Part shown: positions 16,270 to 24,889 of the stretch, piece by piece
How the letters are laid out: every line of letters begins with the position of its first letter
How positions within the stretch are numbered: position 1 is the first letter of the stretch
Source: an uncultured Alphaproteobacteria bacterium
GTDB taxonomy: Bacteria; Pseudomonadota; Alphaproteobacteria; GCA-2731375
NCBI GenBank assembly: GCA_951812805.1
Contig: CATOSZ010000003.1
Location: 1,380,557 to 1,444,556, forward strand
Direction of reading: 5' to 3'
Length of the DNA: 64,000 nt
Notes under the pieces: generated by a model
Databases searched by the model: none
What the model was told of the DNA's origin: nothing
What the model saw: the letters and a program-made list of their open reading frames with translations, nothing else
Made by a program: the position numbers and the translations under genes

Positions 16270-17821
16270 CTAGCAGCCTGTCGGACTCGGGCATGCAAGG
16301 ATTGGTAAGATTGGCTTGGCGGGCGTCGATGTCATGGATTTACCCCCATGAAGTTGCGAACGCGGGTTGGCCCGCCCGTTCAGGCGTGGCTGAGGACGAA
16401 CATCCGCTTGATGTTCCAGGAGAGCGTGGCCAAGGTCCATTCCCCCTTCGCCTTGTCGAGGCCGCGCAGGCTGAACTGACGCAAGCCCATCACCGATTTG
16501 ATGATGCCGAACACCGGCTCCGGCGTCTGCTTGCGAAGCGCGTAGAGCGCCCGGCCCTCGGGTGTGGCCAGGCGATGGCACATCGCCTCGAGCGGCGTCG
16601 GATCCTCGGGCGCTGGCGGCGCCTCGGCGAAGCGGTCCCGCCAGGAAAGATGGTGGTGCTCCCGGCCGAGCGCGATCAGCGGCGCGATCTCCGCTTCCCC
16701 GCAGGCCTCGACGTTGGCCTGGCTGAAGTAGCCGCTGTCCGCCAACAGGGTCTCGACCTCGCCAAGCCCGTCCGGCAGGCCGGCGAGTGCTTCGAGCGTC
16801 GGTTCGATCTGCTGCTTGTCGTTCGCCGCCTGCACCACGTCGGCGCTGACCACCAGCAGGCTGCCGGCGGCCACCGCAGCCTGGGCGTTGTAGCACTGCT
16901 CGAAGCCGCCGCCGGCCACCGGCATGATGCGCGAGTCCGGGTCCGTCAGGTTGACCTGGTCCTTCGCCCGTGGCCCCGGCTCCGGCGGCTTCGGTGGCCG
17001 CCCGCCCGGCTTGCGGCCGGTCCGCGTTTCCTTCGCCTCGCGGGCTGCCAGCTTCTCTTCGTACTCCGCCTGCTCCCGCGCATGACGCTCGGCCGCCCGC
17101 GCCTCGATCTCCGCCTTCGCCGCGGCGATCGCCGCCAGCCGGTCCTCGCGCCGTGCCAGCTCCTCCGGCACGCTCATGCCGTCGGGAACCTCGGACCGGT
17201 CCGCCGCTTCCGCCAACGCCATCAACTCCGCCACCTCGGCCCGCAGCCGGGCTTCGATCTCGCCCGCACGCTGCCACGACAGGGCGCTGTGCCGGCTCGC
17301 GTCGGCATGGATCTTCGTCCCGTCCAGCGCCACCGTGCCCAGTTGCAGCATGCCGGCCTGCCGCGCCAGCAGCAGAACCTGCACGAACAGCCCCTCGATC
17401 AGCGGCAGGAAGCGACGGCGGAACGTGGCGATCGTGTCGTGGTCGGGGTGGTCGTTTGCCGCGATGAAGCGGAAGGCCACCGAATCATAGCTCGCCCGCT
17501 CCAGCTTCCGGCTGGAATGCACCCCCGTCGCGTAGCCGTAGATCAGCAGGCCCAGCAGGACGCTCGGGTGATGCGCCGCCGAGCCCGAACCACGATAGGC
17601 CTTCACGAACGCAGAGAGATCCAGCTGCTCCAGCACATCGACCACGAAGCGCGCCAGATGACGATCAGGCAGCCATTCGTCCACCGAAGGCGGCAGAAGA
17701 TAGCTGGTCTCCCGGTCAACCTGTCGAAAGTTGCTCATCACAAAATCACCGCGCAGGAGAGAATCAGACCGTGACAGTGAATCTCATCTCGAAACTCGGC
17801 TCAAGTCCGACAGGCTGCTAG
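16270..17821 (-). mobile_element. IS1182-family element with CTAG duplication
   Basis: The inverted repeats CAGCCTGTCGGACT (16274 onward and, reversed, ending at 17817) are bordered on both sides by the palindromic tetramer CTAG (16270-16273 and 17818-17821), as is usual for IS1182. The insertion is clean, because the host reading frame is restored when it is removed. Confidence 0.93.
16380..17741 (-). CDS. IS1182-family transposase
   Basis: This 453-residue transposase starts MMSNFRQVDRETSYLLPPSVDEWLP and contains an N-terminal DUF772-like domain (about 40-115, LIYGYATGVHSSRKLE), ALDGTKIHADAS, a long charged alpha-helical insertion (about 185-260), LLADSGYFS and a C-terminal KQTPEPVFGIIKSVMGLRQFSLRG. 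Acidic catalytic residues are in these last blocks. Full length and undisturbed. Confidence 0.92.
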   Translation of the reverse strand: MMSNFRQVDRETSYLLPPSVDEWLPDRHLARFVVDVLEQLDLSAFVKAYRGSGSAAHHPSVLLGLLIYGYATGVHSSRKLERASYDSVAFRFIAANDHPDHDTIATFRRRFLPLIEGLFVQVLLLARQAGMLQLGTVALDGTKIHADASRHSALSWQRAGEIEARLRAEVAELMALAEAADRSEVPDGMSVPEELARREDRLAAIAAAKAEIEARAAERHAREQAEYEEKLAAREAKETRTGRKPGGRPPKPPEPGPRAKDQVNLTDPDSRIMPVAGGGFEQCYNAQAAVAAGSLLVVSADVVQAANDKQQIEPTLEALAGLPDGLGEVETLLADSGYFSQANVEACGEAEIAPLIALGREHHHLSWRDRFAEAPPAPEDPTPLEAMCHRLATPEGRALYALRKQTPEPVFGIIKSVMGLRQFSLRGLDKAKGEWTLATLSWNIKRMFVLSHA

Positions 17822-17932
17822 ACGCCAGGAAAACGCGCTGTCGGAGGCGGCGAAGGCCTGGACTGTCAATCAGCATTTAATTCTGACCCCCTATCGGCGT
17901 GCAAAATTGACCCCCCCCCTTGCTTCGACGGA

Positions 17933-18039
17933 GGTTGTCCCGGTAGTCCACGGGAGGGCCCCGCGCGGCTTCGTGTAGCGCTTTGCGTTACGCGGAGCGA
18001 AGCCGCGTGGGAGGGGCCTGTGGGCCCACCGGGACAACC
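17933..18039. repeat. Long imperfect inverted repeat inside IS21 (copy 1)
   Basis: Arms starting GGTTGTCCCGGT and ending ACCGGGACAACC continue inward through CCGCGCGGCTTCG and CGAAGCCGCG to form a hairpin of about 107 nt. The same structure is at 50992-51098 and 59427-59533. It lies between istB and the left tip, where IS21 elements normally have little sequence. A further 15-bp perfect repeat (CGGCATGCCTGGCGC) follows at 18151-18165 and 18186-18200. Confidence 0.8.
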
Positions 18040-18208
18040 GGGCCGGCGGCGGAACGTGGGGATCAGGTGGGGTTCTTGAAGTGGCAATGAGCTTTTGAAG
18101 TAGTGTCCAGACTGTTCTGCAAGTTTGTCATGGCTGCCGATGAGGGCCACCGGCATGCCTGGCGCGGAGATTTCGATTGCTCGGAGCGCCAGGCATGCCG
18201 AGCCGCCG

Positions 18209-18337
18209 TCAGGCGGCTTTCTGGATGCGTTCGCTTTTGCTCTCCTTGAGATGGATCATGTTGAGCTAGCGGTTGGCATCCAGCCAGTCCTCATGGATTT
18301 CGATCGCGAGAGCCCGGACCAGCCGGAGGCAGCTCAT
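18209..18337 (-). pseudogene. Fossil IS256-type transposase C-terminus inside IS21 (copy 1)
   Basis: Translation gives MSCLRLVRALAIEIHEDWLD, then ANR, an in-frame TAG, LNMIHLKESKSE and RIQKAA before TGA. This resembles the conserved C-terminus of IS256-family transposases (RLVRALAxEIHEEW...YLNMxHLKEH), with the expected Tyr codon changed to TAG. It is part of the IS21 unit because it recurs in the other two copies. Confidence 0.65.
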
Positions 18338-18432
18338 CCACCCCATCGGCCCGGACTTGTGCCCCAGCTACGAAACCCCTTTTGCAGAACAATCTGTACA
18401 GGACCCGTTTTGATTTGCCCGCCTTTGCGATG

Positions 18433-18481
18433 AAAGCCCCCAGGCTGATTGGCTCCATATAGCGGATCAGCCTGGGGCTTT
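18433..18481 (-). terminator. Hairpin downstream of istB (copy 1)
   Basis: AAAGCCCCAGGCTGAT and ATCAGCCTGGGGGCTTT form a stem of about 16 bp starting 14 nt past the istB stop. The T run lies within the stem arm rather than after it. Equivalent hairpins are at 51492-51540 and 58985-59033. Confidence 0.65.
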
Positions 18482-18494
18482 GCTTACAGGGCGG

Positions 18495-19226
18495 CTACTT
18501 TTGTCGTCGCTGTTTGCTTTGTGCGAAGCGGTAAGACATGTTGCCTGTTTCGATGATTGCGCAGTGATGCGTTACACGATCCAGCAACGCGGTTGTCATT
18601 TTTGCATCTCCGAAGACGGAGACCCATTCCCCGAACTCCAGATTGGTGGTGATGATGACGCTGGTCTTCTCATAGAGTTTGCTGATCAGGTGGAACAAGA
18701 GCGCACCGCCGGATTTGGGGAATGGGATATAGCCCAGTTCGTCGATGATGACGCAATCCATGGCCGTCAGTTGCCGGATGATCTTGCCGGCGTTGCCTTC
18801 GGCCTGTTCCTTGATCAGCGCATTGATCAGATCGACGGCGTTGAAGAAACGGACCTTCTTTCCCTGATTGATCAACAGCGTCCCCAGAGCAATGGCGATG
18901 TGGGTTTTGCCCGTACCGGTTCCGCCCACCAGAATGAGGTTGTGGGCCTCCTGGGTGAACTGCCCTGAGCAGAAGGGGTCGATTTGCGCTTGGGTGACGG
19001 CGGCTAGGCCGTAATCGAAAGTGGCGAAGTCCTTATGGTGGGGGAACTTCGAGGCCCGCATTTGGTGCTGGATAGAGCGCACCCGGCGCTCTACAGTCTC
19101 GGCGTCGATCAGTTGCTTTATCGCAGTGGTCAGACTTGGCGGCTTGCGCGCGGCCAGCAAAGCTTCGGCGCAAGCCGCCATTCCATACAGCCTCAGGGCG
19201 ATCAGTTGGTCTATCAAAGCTTTCAT
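18495..19226 (-). CDS. istB: IS21 helper ATPase IstB (copy 1)
   Basis: This 243-residue AAA+ protein has Walker [16 protein letters not shown], Walker [12 protein letters not shown] and sensor-like [13 protein letters not shown]. IstB oligomerises on target DNA and activates the IstA transposase. The ATG overlaps the istA TGA in ATGA, so translation is coupled. Same protein at 51554 and 58240. Confidence 0.95.
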   Translation of the reverse strand: MKALIDQLIALRLYGMAACAEALLAARKPPSLTTAIKQLIDAETVERRVRSIQHQMRASKFPHHKDFATFDYGLAAVTQAQIDPFCSGQFTQEAHNLILVGGTGTGKTHIAIALGTLLINQGKKVRFFNAVDLINALIKEQAEGNAGKIIRQLTAMDCVIIDELGYIPFPKSGGALLFHLISKLYEKTSVIITTNLEFGEWVSVFGDAKMTTALLDRVTHHCAIIETGNMSYRFAQSKQRRQK

Positions 19227-20722
19227 GCGACGGCCTCCCCGGCAACGCACAGCGTCTCATAGCGCTTGCAGTCCGCTTCGGGCCGCAAGGTCAGTTGCGG
19301 ATAGGCGTGGCTCTCGCCCCATGGCGCGATGACCGGCTCCACCAGTTGGTTGATCAGATTGATGATGGCCGGAAGGCGCAGCGTGTTCTGCTCCACGGCC
19401 AGTTCACAGGCTATCTCGACCACCTCGATCCCGTGATCCTGGGCCAGCAGGAGCAGATCGACAAACTCCCGGTCCCCGCCTTTGCCGGCCATGTAATGCG
19501 CCCTGACCCGGTGCATCGCCTCAGGCAATTGCCAACCCACAAAGGGCGCGCCATCTCTCAGCGCGCCGGGCTTGCGGTCGAGTAGGGGCAGGTAATGCCA
19601 GGGCTCGAAATAGCTGGCGTTGCGGGTAAAGCGGCGCTTGTGCTCGGCAATCACATTCTGCCCTGACACAACCACGATCCGGTCCGCATAGGCGCGCAGA
19701 GAGACAAGCTCCCCGGCGAACCGGGAGGGGACGCTATAGCGATTGGTGGCATATTGGACCAGACAGGTAGAGCGGACACGAGCGGCCTTCTCAACATAGC
19801 CGTCAAAAGCCCGGCCCAGGGGACGCAGTTCGGCGCACTCGTCTGCGAACACGTCCGAGATCTTGCGATCCGATTGTTCGGGGTGGGCGCGATTCGCCAA
19901 TTCCTCGCAGCGCAGACGCAACCAGCCGTTCAGCGCATCCAGATCGTCAAAGGCGGGCTTGGGCGCAAACAGCTGTCCCCGCAGGAACCCAACCTGGTTC
20001 TCAATCTGACCCTTCTCCCACCCCGCCGCGGGTGTGCAAGCAACCGGTTCCATCACATAGTGGTTCATCAACGCCAGAAAGCGCGGATGGAACACACGGT
20101 CCTTAGAGCGCGAAACATAGGTTACCATCGTCTTGGGGTTGTCGATGATCACCCGGCGCGGTACGCCGCCATAGAAAGACATCGCCCGTGCAAAGGCGTC
20201 CAGCACCATCTCCTGAGATTCGCTGGGATAGGCAACAACAAAGGGCTTGCGGCTATGACATAGGCGGAAGTGGGCAACCTTTACCTTCTGCTCGACACCG
20301 CCCAGGACAGCGTATTCCGTGCTCCAGTCAAACTGGAGCGCGTCACCTGCCGTAAAGTGCAACGGAATGAACGCATCCCCCGATCCGGCGCCAGAACGCT
20401 TCAGGTCGCGGACAAACCTCTGAACCGTCGAGTAGGATCCGCTATAGCCTTCCGACACAAGCTGCTCATAAAGCTTCTTGGCCGTCCGGCGCTCACGGCG
20501 CGGGCGCCCCAGGTCCTGCTCAAAGAGCGCCCGAAGCCGGCTGGCGAAGCCATCGCTAAGCTTACGCCGGACGGGTGAAACGCGCCGCTGATAGCTCGGT
20601 GGATCGCCGTCCTTCAGATACTTCTTAATCGTGTTCCGCGACAAACCAGTCTGACGAGATACAGATCGGATACTCCGACCCTCCCGTAATATCCAACGTC
20701 GGATCTTCAATACGCTTTCCAT
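19223..20722 (-). CDS. istA: IS21 transposase IstA (copy 1)
   Basis: From [10 protein letters not shown] the 499-residue protein has an N-terminal helix-turn-helix ([21 protein letters not shown]) and a DDE integrase core with [23 protein letters not shown] and [16 protein letters not shown] nine codons upstream (20749) is an alternative start. A hairpin CCGCAC-N6-GTGCGG (20744-20761) precedes the GGAGG and could limit translation. Because the right tip of this copy is detached, the gene is intact but the element cannot move normally. Confidence 0.95.
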   Translation of the reverse strand: MESVLKIRRWILREGRSIRSVSRQTGLSRNTIKKYLKDGDPPSYQRRVSPVRRKLSDGFASRLRALFEQDLGRPRRERRTAKKLYEQLVSEGYSGSYSTVQRFVRDLKRSGAGSGDAFIPLHFTAGDALQFDWSTEYAVLGGVEQKVKVAHFRLCHSRKPFVVAYPSESQEMVLDAFARAMSFYGGVPRRVIIDNPKTMVTYVSRSKDRVFHPRFLALMNHYVMEPVACTPAAGWEKGQIENQVGFLRGQLFAPKPAFDDLDALNGWLRLRCEELANRAHPEQSDRKISDVFADECAELRPLGRAFDGYVEKAARVRSTCLVQYATNRYSVPSRFAGELVSLRAYADRIVVVSGQNVIAEHKRRFTRNASYFEPWHYLPLLDRKPGALRDGAPFVGWQLPEAMHRVRAHYMAGKGGDREFVDLLLLAQDHGIEVVEIACELAVEQNTLRLPAIINLINQLVEPVIAPWGESHAYPQLTLRPEADCKRYETLCVAGEAVA

Positions 20723-20765
20723 CAATACCACCTGCTCTTTCCTCCGCACTGTTCCGTGCGGATGC

Positions 20766-20773
20766 TAGCGTTC
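20766..20773. repeat. IS66 target duplication GAACGCTA (reverse), copy 2
   Basis: TAGCGTTC directly precedes the IS66 left tip at 20774. Its partner GAACGCTA is at 859-866. The same bases lie next to each other in uninterrupted IS21 (for example 56693-56700). Confidence 0.95.
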
Positions 20774-22544
20774 GTAACCGGGGCAAAAGGCCGGGCCTGG
20801 GGACGGGGGGATCTGGCCTGGGTATAGGGGTGAGTCTCAACGGCCACATCTTGTGAGGCTTCCGCGTCAAGTGACCAGATATCGATGTTCGCGGCGGGAG
20901 GTCTGTGATTCGATCCCGTCATGGCCGAATCGCTTCCGGATCTCGACGATCTTGATGTCGCCGCCCTGAAGGCGCTGGTTCTGACGCTGCTTGAGGAGCA
21001 GGCGGCCCTGCGTGCCGAGAACGCGACATTGCGCGAAGAGATCCGCCGTCTCAAAGGCCTTTCCGGGCCACCGGATATCAAGCCGAGCGGCATGGACAAG
21101 CAGGCCGTATCCCGGGGCCGGACGGGGCGGAAGGCGGGACGGCGGGCCAAGAAGGGCCGGGTTCCCATCGACGAGAGGCGGATCGTCCGGGCCGCCGTGC
21201 CGGCGGGCTCGCGCTTCAAGGGCTATGAAGACTATCTGGTTCAGGACCTGCTCTGCCGGCCGAACACTGTCCTGTTACGCCGCGAGCGCTGGCTGACGCC
21301 CGAGGGGGCCACGATCGTGGCGCCGCTGCCGGCGGGGACGCGCGGCCACTTCGGCCCGGCGCTCAGGCGTTTCGTGCTGGCGCTCTATCATGGCGGCCAG
21401 ACCAGCGCGGAGCGCTTGGCGCGGCTCTTGGACGACCTCGGCATCAAGATCTCCAAGCGCCAGGTGGTGCGGTTGTTGAACGAGGGCCATGACGGCTTCG
21501 TCGCCGAGGGCGAGGCGGTGCTGCGCGCCGGCCTGGAGACGGCGCCCTGGATCAGCGTCGACGATACCGGCGCCCGCCACGCCAACCGCAACGGGGTGAC
21601 GAGCGGGATCGGCAACGACGCCTTCGCTTGGTTCGCCACGACGTTTTCCAAGAGCCGCTTGAACTTCCTGGAACGGCTGCGGGCCGGCCACGCGGACTAT
21701 GTGCTCAATGCCGCCGCCTTCGCCTACATGGCCGAGCGCGACCTGGCCGCATCGGTGATCGCCCGTCTGGCCGAGGGCTGCCCGCGGCGCTTCACCAACG
21801 AAGATGCCTGGCTGGCCCACCTGGGGCGGCTCGCCATCACCGGGCACGGGGACGGGCGCGGGGCCGCGCGGACCGCCACCGAGGGGGCGCTGTGGGGCGC
21901 CATCGCCGCGCACGGCCTGCTCAGGGGCACGGCCGCGGGCGCCTGCGTCGTCCTGAGTGACGATGCTGGCCAGTTCAACGTCGGCCGCCACGCGCTCTGC
22001 TGGGTCCATGCGGAGCGCTTGATCCACAAGCTGATGACCTTCTCCCGGAGCCAGCGGCGCGAGAAGGAACACATCCAGGCACGGCTCTGGCAACTCTACG
22101 CCGATCTCAAAGCCTATCGCGAAAGGCCGGCGCCAGGACGGCGGGCCCACCTGGCATGCCGCTTCGATGCGCTCTTCGCGACCAAGACCGGATTCCTCCG
22201 CCTCGACCGGCTCCTGGCTCGCCTGCATGCCAACCGCGACGAACTGCTCGTCGTCCTCGACCGCCCGGAGGTCCCGCTCAACACCAACGGCGCGGAACGC
22301 GACATCCGCGCCATGGTCACAAGGCGAAAATTCTCCGGCGGCACACGCTCCGAGGACGGCAAGCAGGCCCGAGACACATTCCTCGGCCTCTACAAGACCT
22401 GCCAGAAACTTGGCCTCTCCTTCTGGGATTATCTCGGCGACCGCCTCAAGGTCCCCGGCGCCCCACCCGTGCCCCCACTGCCGATCCTCGTCAGACAACG
22501 CTGCATCGAAATGGCTTGACCGCCCGGGGTTTTGCCCCTGTTAC
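20774..22544 (+). mobile_element. IS66-family insertion sequence, complete (copy B, 1771 bp)
   Basis: Opposite orientation to copy A, same length, and an identical transposase translation. Left flank is IS21 with octamer GAACGCTA (reversed); right flank is the IS1634 gene with octamer CATCAAGA. The mismatch of flanks, complementary to that of copy A, marks one breakpoint of the inversion 2638-20773. Confidence 0.96.
20921..22519 (+). CDS. IS66-family transposase (copy B)
   Basis: 532 residues with the same translation as the copy at 892-2490: N-terminal coiled coil, basic linker and DDE core (WISVDDTG, VLSDDAGQF, TNGAERDIR). Intact, and apparently able to mobilise either IS66 copy. Confidence 0.93.
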   Translation: MAESLPDLDDLDVAALKALVLTLLEEQAALRAENATLREEIRRLKGLSGPPDIKPSGMDKQAVSRGRTGRKAGRRAKKGRVPIDERRIVRAAVPAGSRFKGYEDYLVQDLLCRPNTVLLRRERWLTPEGATIVAPLPAGTRGHFGPALRRFVLALYHGGQTSAERLARLLDDLGIKISKRQVVRLLNEGHDGFVAEGEAVLRAGLETAPWISVDDTGARHANRNGVTSGIGNDAFAWFATTFSKSRLNFLERLRAGHADYVLNAAAFAYMAERDLAASVIARLAEGCPRRFTNEDAWLAHLGRLAITGHGDGRGAARTATEGALWGAIAAHGLLRGTAAGACVVLSDDAGQFNVGRHALCWVHAERLIHKLMTFSRSQRREKEHIQARLWQLYADLKAYRERPAPGRRAHLACRFDALFATKTGFLRLDRLLARLHANRDELLVVLDRPEVPLNTNGAERDIRAMVTRRKFSGGTRSEDGKQARDTFLGLYKTCQKLGLSFWDYLGDRLKVPGAPPVPPLPILVRQRCIEMA

Positions 22545-22552
22545 CATCAAGA
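22545..22552. repeat. IS66 target duplication CATCAAGA, copy 2
   Basis: Directly follows the IS66 right tip at 22544. The partner is at 2638-2645 in reverse. Only one copy is needed to join the two halves of the IS1634 transposase. Confidence 0.95.
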
Positions 22553-23834
22553 CGGGATCGAACGGCGTCTGGCGCGCCGTCATCTCGAGTCCGGCACTTT
22601 GGTTCTGTACGACGTGACGTCGAGCTATCTGGAGGGGCGCCGTTGCCCGCTGGCGCGCCGCGGCTACAGCCGCGACGGCAAGAAGGGCAAGCTTCAGATC
22701 GTCTTCGGCCTGATCTGCAATGCCGAGGGCTGCCCGCTGGCGGTGGAGGTGTTCGAGGGCAATTGCGGCGATCCGGCGACCTTGTCGGCCCAGCTCGACA
22801 AGCTGAATCGGCGCTTCGGGCTGCGCCGGGTGGTTCTGGTCGGCGACCGGGGGTTGATCACGAGCGCCCGCATCGACGAGGAACTGCGCCCGGCGAGCTT
22901 CGATTGGCTCACCGCGCTCCGGGCGCCGGCAATCGCCAGGCTGGCCGGCGCGGAGGGACCGCTGCAACTGTCGCTCTTCGACCAGCGCGGCCTGGCCGAG
23001 ATCTCCAGCCCGGACTATCCGGGCGAACGCCTGATCGCGTGCCGCAATCCGGCGCTGGCCGCCGAACGGGCCCGCAAGCGCGAGGAGCTGCTGGCGGCGA
23101 CGGAAGCCGAGCTACGCCGCATCCAGGACCGGGTCCGGCGCGCCCGGCGCCCACTCCACGGCACCGGCGAGATCTGCCTGGCCGTCGGCGCCGTGATCAA
23201 CCGGCGCAAGGTCGCCAAGCACTTCGAGATCACCATCACCGACGCGGACTTCCACTTCCAGCGCAAGCCGGCCGCGATCGAGGCCGAGGCCGCGCTCGAC
23301 GGCATCTACGTTCTGCGCACGAGCCTGCCGACCGAAAAACTCGATGGCGACCAGGCCGTACTGGCCTACAAGAACCTCGCCCGTGTCGAGCGCGCCTTTC
23401 GTAGCCTGAAAACCGTCGACATCGAGGTCCGTCCGATCCACCACTGGATCAGCCCGCGCGTGCGCGCCCATGTCTTCCTCTGCATGCTGGCCTACCATCT
23501 CGAATGGCACATGCGCCGGGCTCTCGCGCCGATCCTGTTCGACGACCATCGGCCCGAAGCGGCCGAGGCCGAACGCGCCTCGCCCGTAGCCAAAGCCAAG
23601 GTCTCGCCCGTAGCCAAAGCCAAGGTCTCCCCCGCCGCCAGACGAAAGGCCGCCGCCAAGAAAACCGACGACGGGCTGCCGGTGCACAGCTTCCGCTCTC
23701 TCCTCGCCGATCTCGCCTGCCTGACCAGAAACACCGTCAGCTACGGCAAGAAACAGTCCATGACAATCCTCGCAAAGCCCACGCCAACACAGAAAAAAGC
23801 TCTCGAACTGCTCGACATCAAACTAGCCGTGTAG
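22545..23834 (+). pseudogene. IS1634-type transposase, C-terminal part
   Basis: About 429 residues in frame from HQDGIERRL. Catalytic blocks LVLYDVTSSYLEG, LVGDRGLITSARI and RVERAFRSLKTVDIEVRPIHH supply the DDE residues. Near the C-terminus SPVAKAKV is repeated by a 24-bp tandem duplication (about 23579-23627). It has no start of its own; it was separated from its N-terminus first by IS66 insertion and then by the inversion. Confidence 0.88.
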
Positions 23835-23899
23835 ACAGAATGACAGCACGGATGTGAGTCAAATCAAACACTTCGTCGCCAAAGTGGGCCAAGTTCAGC

Positions 23900-24889
23900 C
23901 TAGTCGGGCCAGGCCAGATGGCAGGCGGTGAAGTGTTCTTCGCTACCCTCGCGCCAGGCCGGTTCCTCGCTCCTGCAGCGCTCTTCGGCGACGGGGCAGC
24001 GGGTGTGAAAGCGGCAGCCGGGCGGAATATTGGCGGGGCTCGGGATTTCCCCCTCGAGCCGCTGGCGTCCGCCGCGGTCATCGGGATCGAGGGACGGGAT
24101 CGCCGAAAGCAGGGCCTTGGTATAGGGATGCGTCGGGTTGCGGAACAGCTCACGCGTCGGCGCGCTCTCGACGATCGAGCCGAGGTACATCACGGCCACA
24201 TGATCACAGGTGTGGGCGACGACGCTCAAATCGTGGCTGATGAAGAGGAAGGTGATGTCGAGATCGCGCTGCAGGGACTTCAGCAGATTGAGAATGTCCG
24301 CCTGGATCGACACGTCGAGGGCGGCAACGCTCTCGTCCGCGACGAGGAACTTCGGCTCGCAGACCAGCGCCCGGGCGATCGAAATGCGCTGACGCTGCCC
24401 GCCGGAGAAGGCATGCGGGAAGCGGCGCAGATGTTCGAGATTGAGGCGACACTTCGCGGCGATCTCGCGCACCCGTTCATCGGTTTCGCCACGCGACGTC
24501 GTCAGGCCCATGACCTCGAGCGGCTCGGCAATGATATCGCGCACCGTCATGCGCGGGCTGAGCGCGGCATAGGGATCCTGGAAAATCAGCTGTGCCCGGC
24601 GCCGATAGTCCTTCAGGTCCGTCTTCGAAAGGCCGGCGACGTCGTAGTCGACCTCCCCGTCGACATAGGCAATATGGCCATCGGTGATCGGCGCCGCCTT
24701 CAGGATCGCGCGACCCAGCGTGGTCTTGCCCGATCCGCTTTCGCCGACCAGGCCGAAGAAGGAGCCGCGCGGGATATCGAGGCTGACATGGTCGATCGCG
24801 TGAACGGTCAGTGCCTTGGTGAAGAGGCTGCGGCCCAGCGGATAGTGGACCGAGAGGTCCTGGATCGAGACATGGGGCCGCTCACTCAC
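23900..24889 (-). CDS. Peptide/opine ABC transporter ATPase, DppF-like
   Basis: This 329-residue nucleotide-binding subunit has Walker A GESGSGKTT, Q-loop FQDPYAALSPR, signature SGGQRQRISIARAL, Walker B LVADESVAALD and the C-terminal oligopeptide-transporter domain with Cys-containing CRFHTRCP and ERCRSEEP. The GTG start overlaps the TGA of the preceding gene (GTGA). It is the last gene of a five-gene operon (28184-30229, 27071, 25881, 24886, 23900). The stop codon is formed at the border with the IS1634 element, so the last residue or two may have been altered. Confidence 0.92.
   Translation of the reverse strand: MSERPHVSIQDLSVHYPLGRSLFTKALTVHAIDHVSLDIPRGSFFGLVGESGSGKTTLGRAILKAAPITDGHIAYVDGEVDYDVAGLSKTDLKDYRRRAQLIFQDPYAALSPRMTVRDIIAEPLEVMGLTTSRGETDERVREIAAKCRLNLEHLRRFPHAFSGGQRQRISIARALVCEPKFLVADESVAALDVSIQADILNLLKSLQRDLDITFLFISHDLSVVAHTCDHVAVMYLGSIVESAPTRELFRNPTHPYTKALLSAIPSLDPDDRGGRQRLEGEIPSPANIPPGCRFHTRCPVAEERCRSEEPAWREGSEEHFTACHLAWPD

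Larger units (their letters stand above)
15363..17863 (+). pseudogene. Isocitrate/isopropylmalate-type dehydrogenase, split by IS1182 and cut by IS21
   Basis: Residues 1-302 (15363-16269) carry LDGDGIGPEI, the substrate-binding VRENLEGFYADR, HKDNALR (catalytic Lys) and TTNMFGDILSDEAAEL (Mg2+-binding Asp), all typical of NAD(P)-dependent beta-decarboxylating dehydrogenases. At CTAG (16270-16273) an IS1182 element interrupts the gene. Removing it with one CTAG restores the frame, reading HLGARRQENALSEAAKAW to 17863, where IS21 starts. About 35 C-terminal residues are missing. The substrate (malate, tartrate, isopropylmalate) cannot be told. It is divergent from the M81 gene. Not functional as it stands. 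Confidence 0.88.
17864..20773 (-). mobile_element. IS21-family element, copy 1, lacking its right tip
   Basis: Begins with the left tip TGTCAATCAGCATTTAATTC (17864) and matches the complete 2975-bp copies at 50923-53897 and 56628-59602. It stops at 20773, where IS66 copy B starts. The missing 65 or so bases of the right end are at 794-866. Left-end flank is the dehydrogenase gene and right-end flank is an IS66 fragment, with no shared target duplication. So this copy is itself a product of recombination or flank deletion. Confidence 0.92.
22545..23901 (+). mobile_element. IS1634-type element, 3' half
   Basis: Contains the catalytic part of the transposase and the right terminal repeat (AAGTGGGCCAAGTTCAGCCT, ending at 23901). 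It abuts the ABC ATPase gene, whose TAG stop (23900-23902) is shared with the last bases of the repeat. The 5' half is at 2638-3228. Confidence 0.85.

Noticed and set aside
15363-17774. 803-residue frame joining the dehydrogenase with antisense IS1182 sequence
   Set aside because: The frame runs by chance through IS1182 in reverse; the CTAG duplication shows an insertion, not a fusion protein.
17864-20773. A simple insertion of IS21 into the dehydrogenase gene
   Set aside because: The right tip is 17 kb away beside an IS66 fragment and no duplication is shared by the two ends.
23579-23627. 24-bp tandem repeat considered as a CRISPR-like or regulatory array
   Set aside because: Only two direct copies, inside the coding frame of the IS1634 transposase, encoding SPVAKAKV twice.
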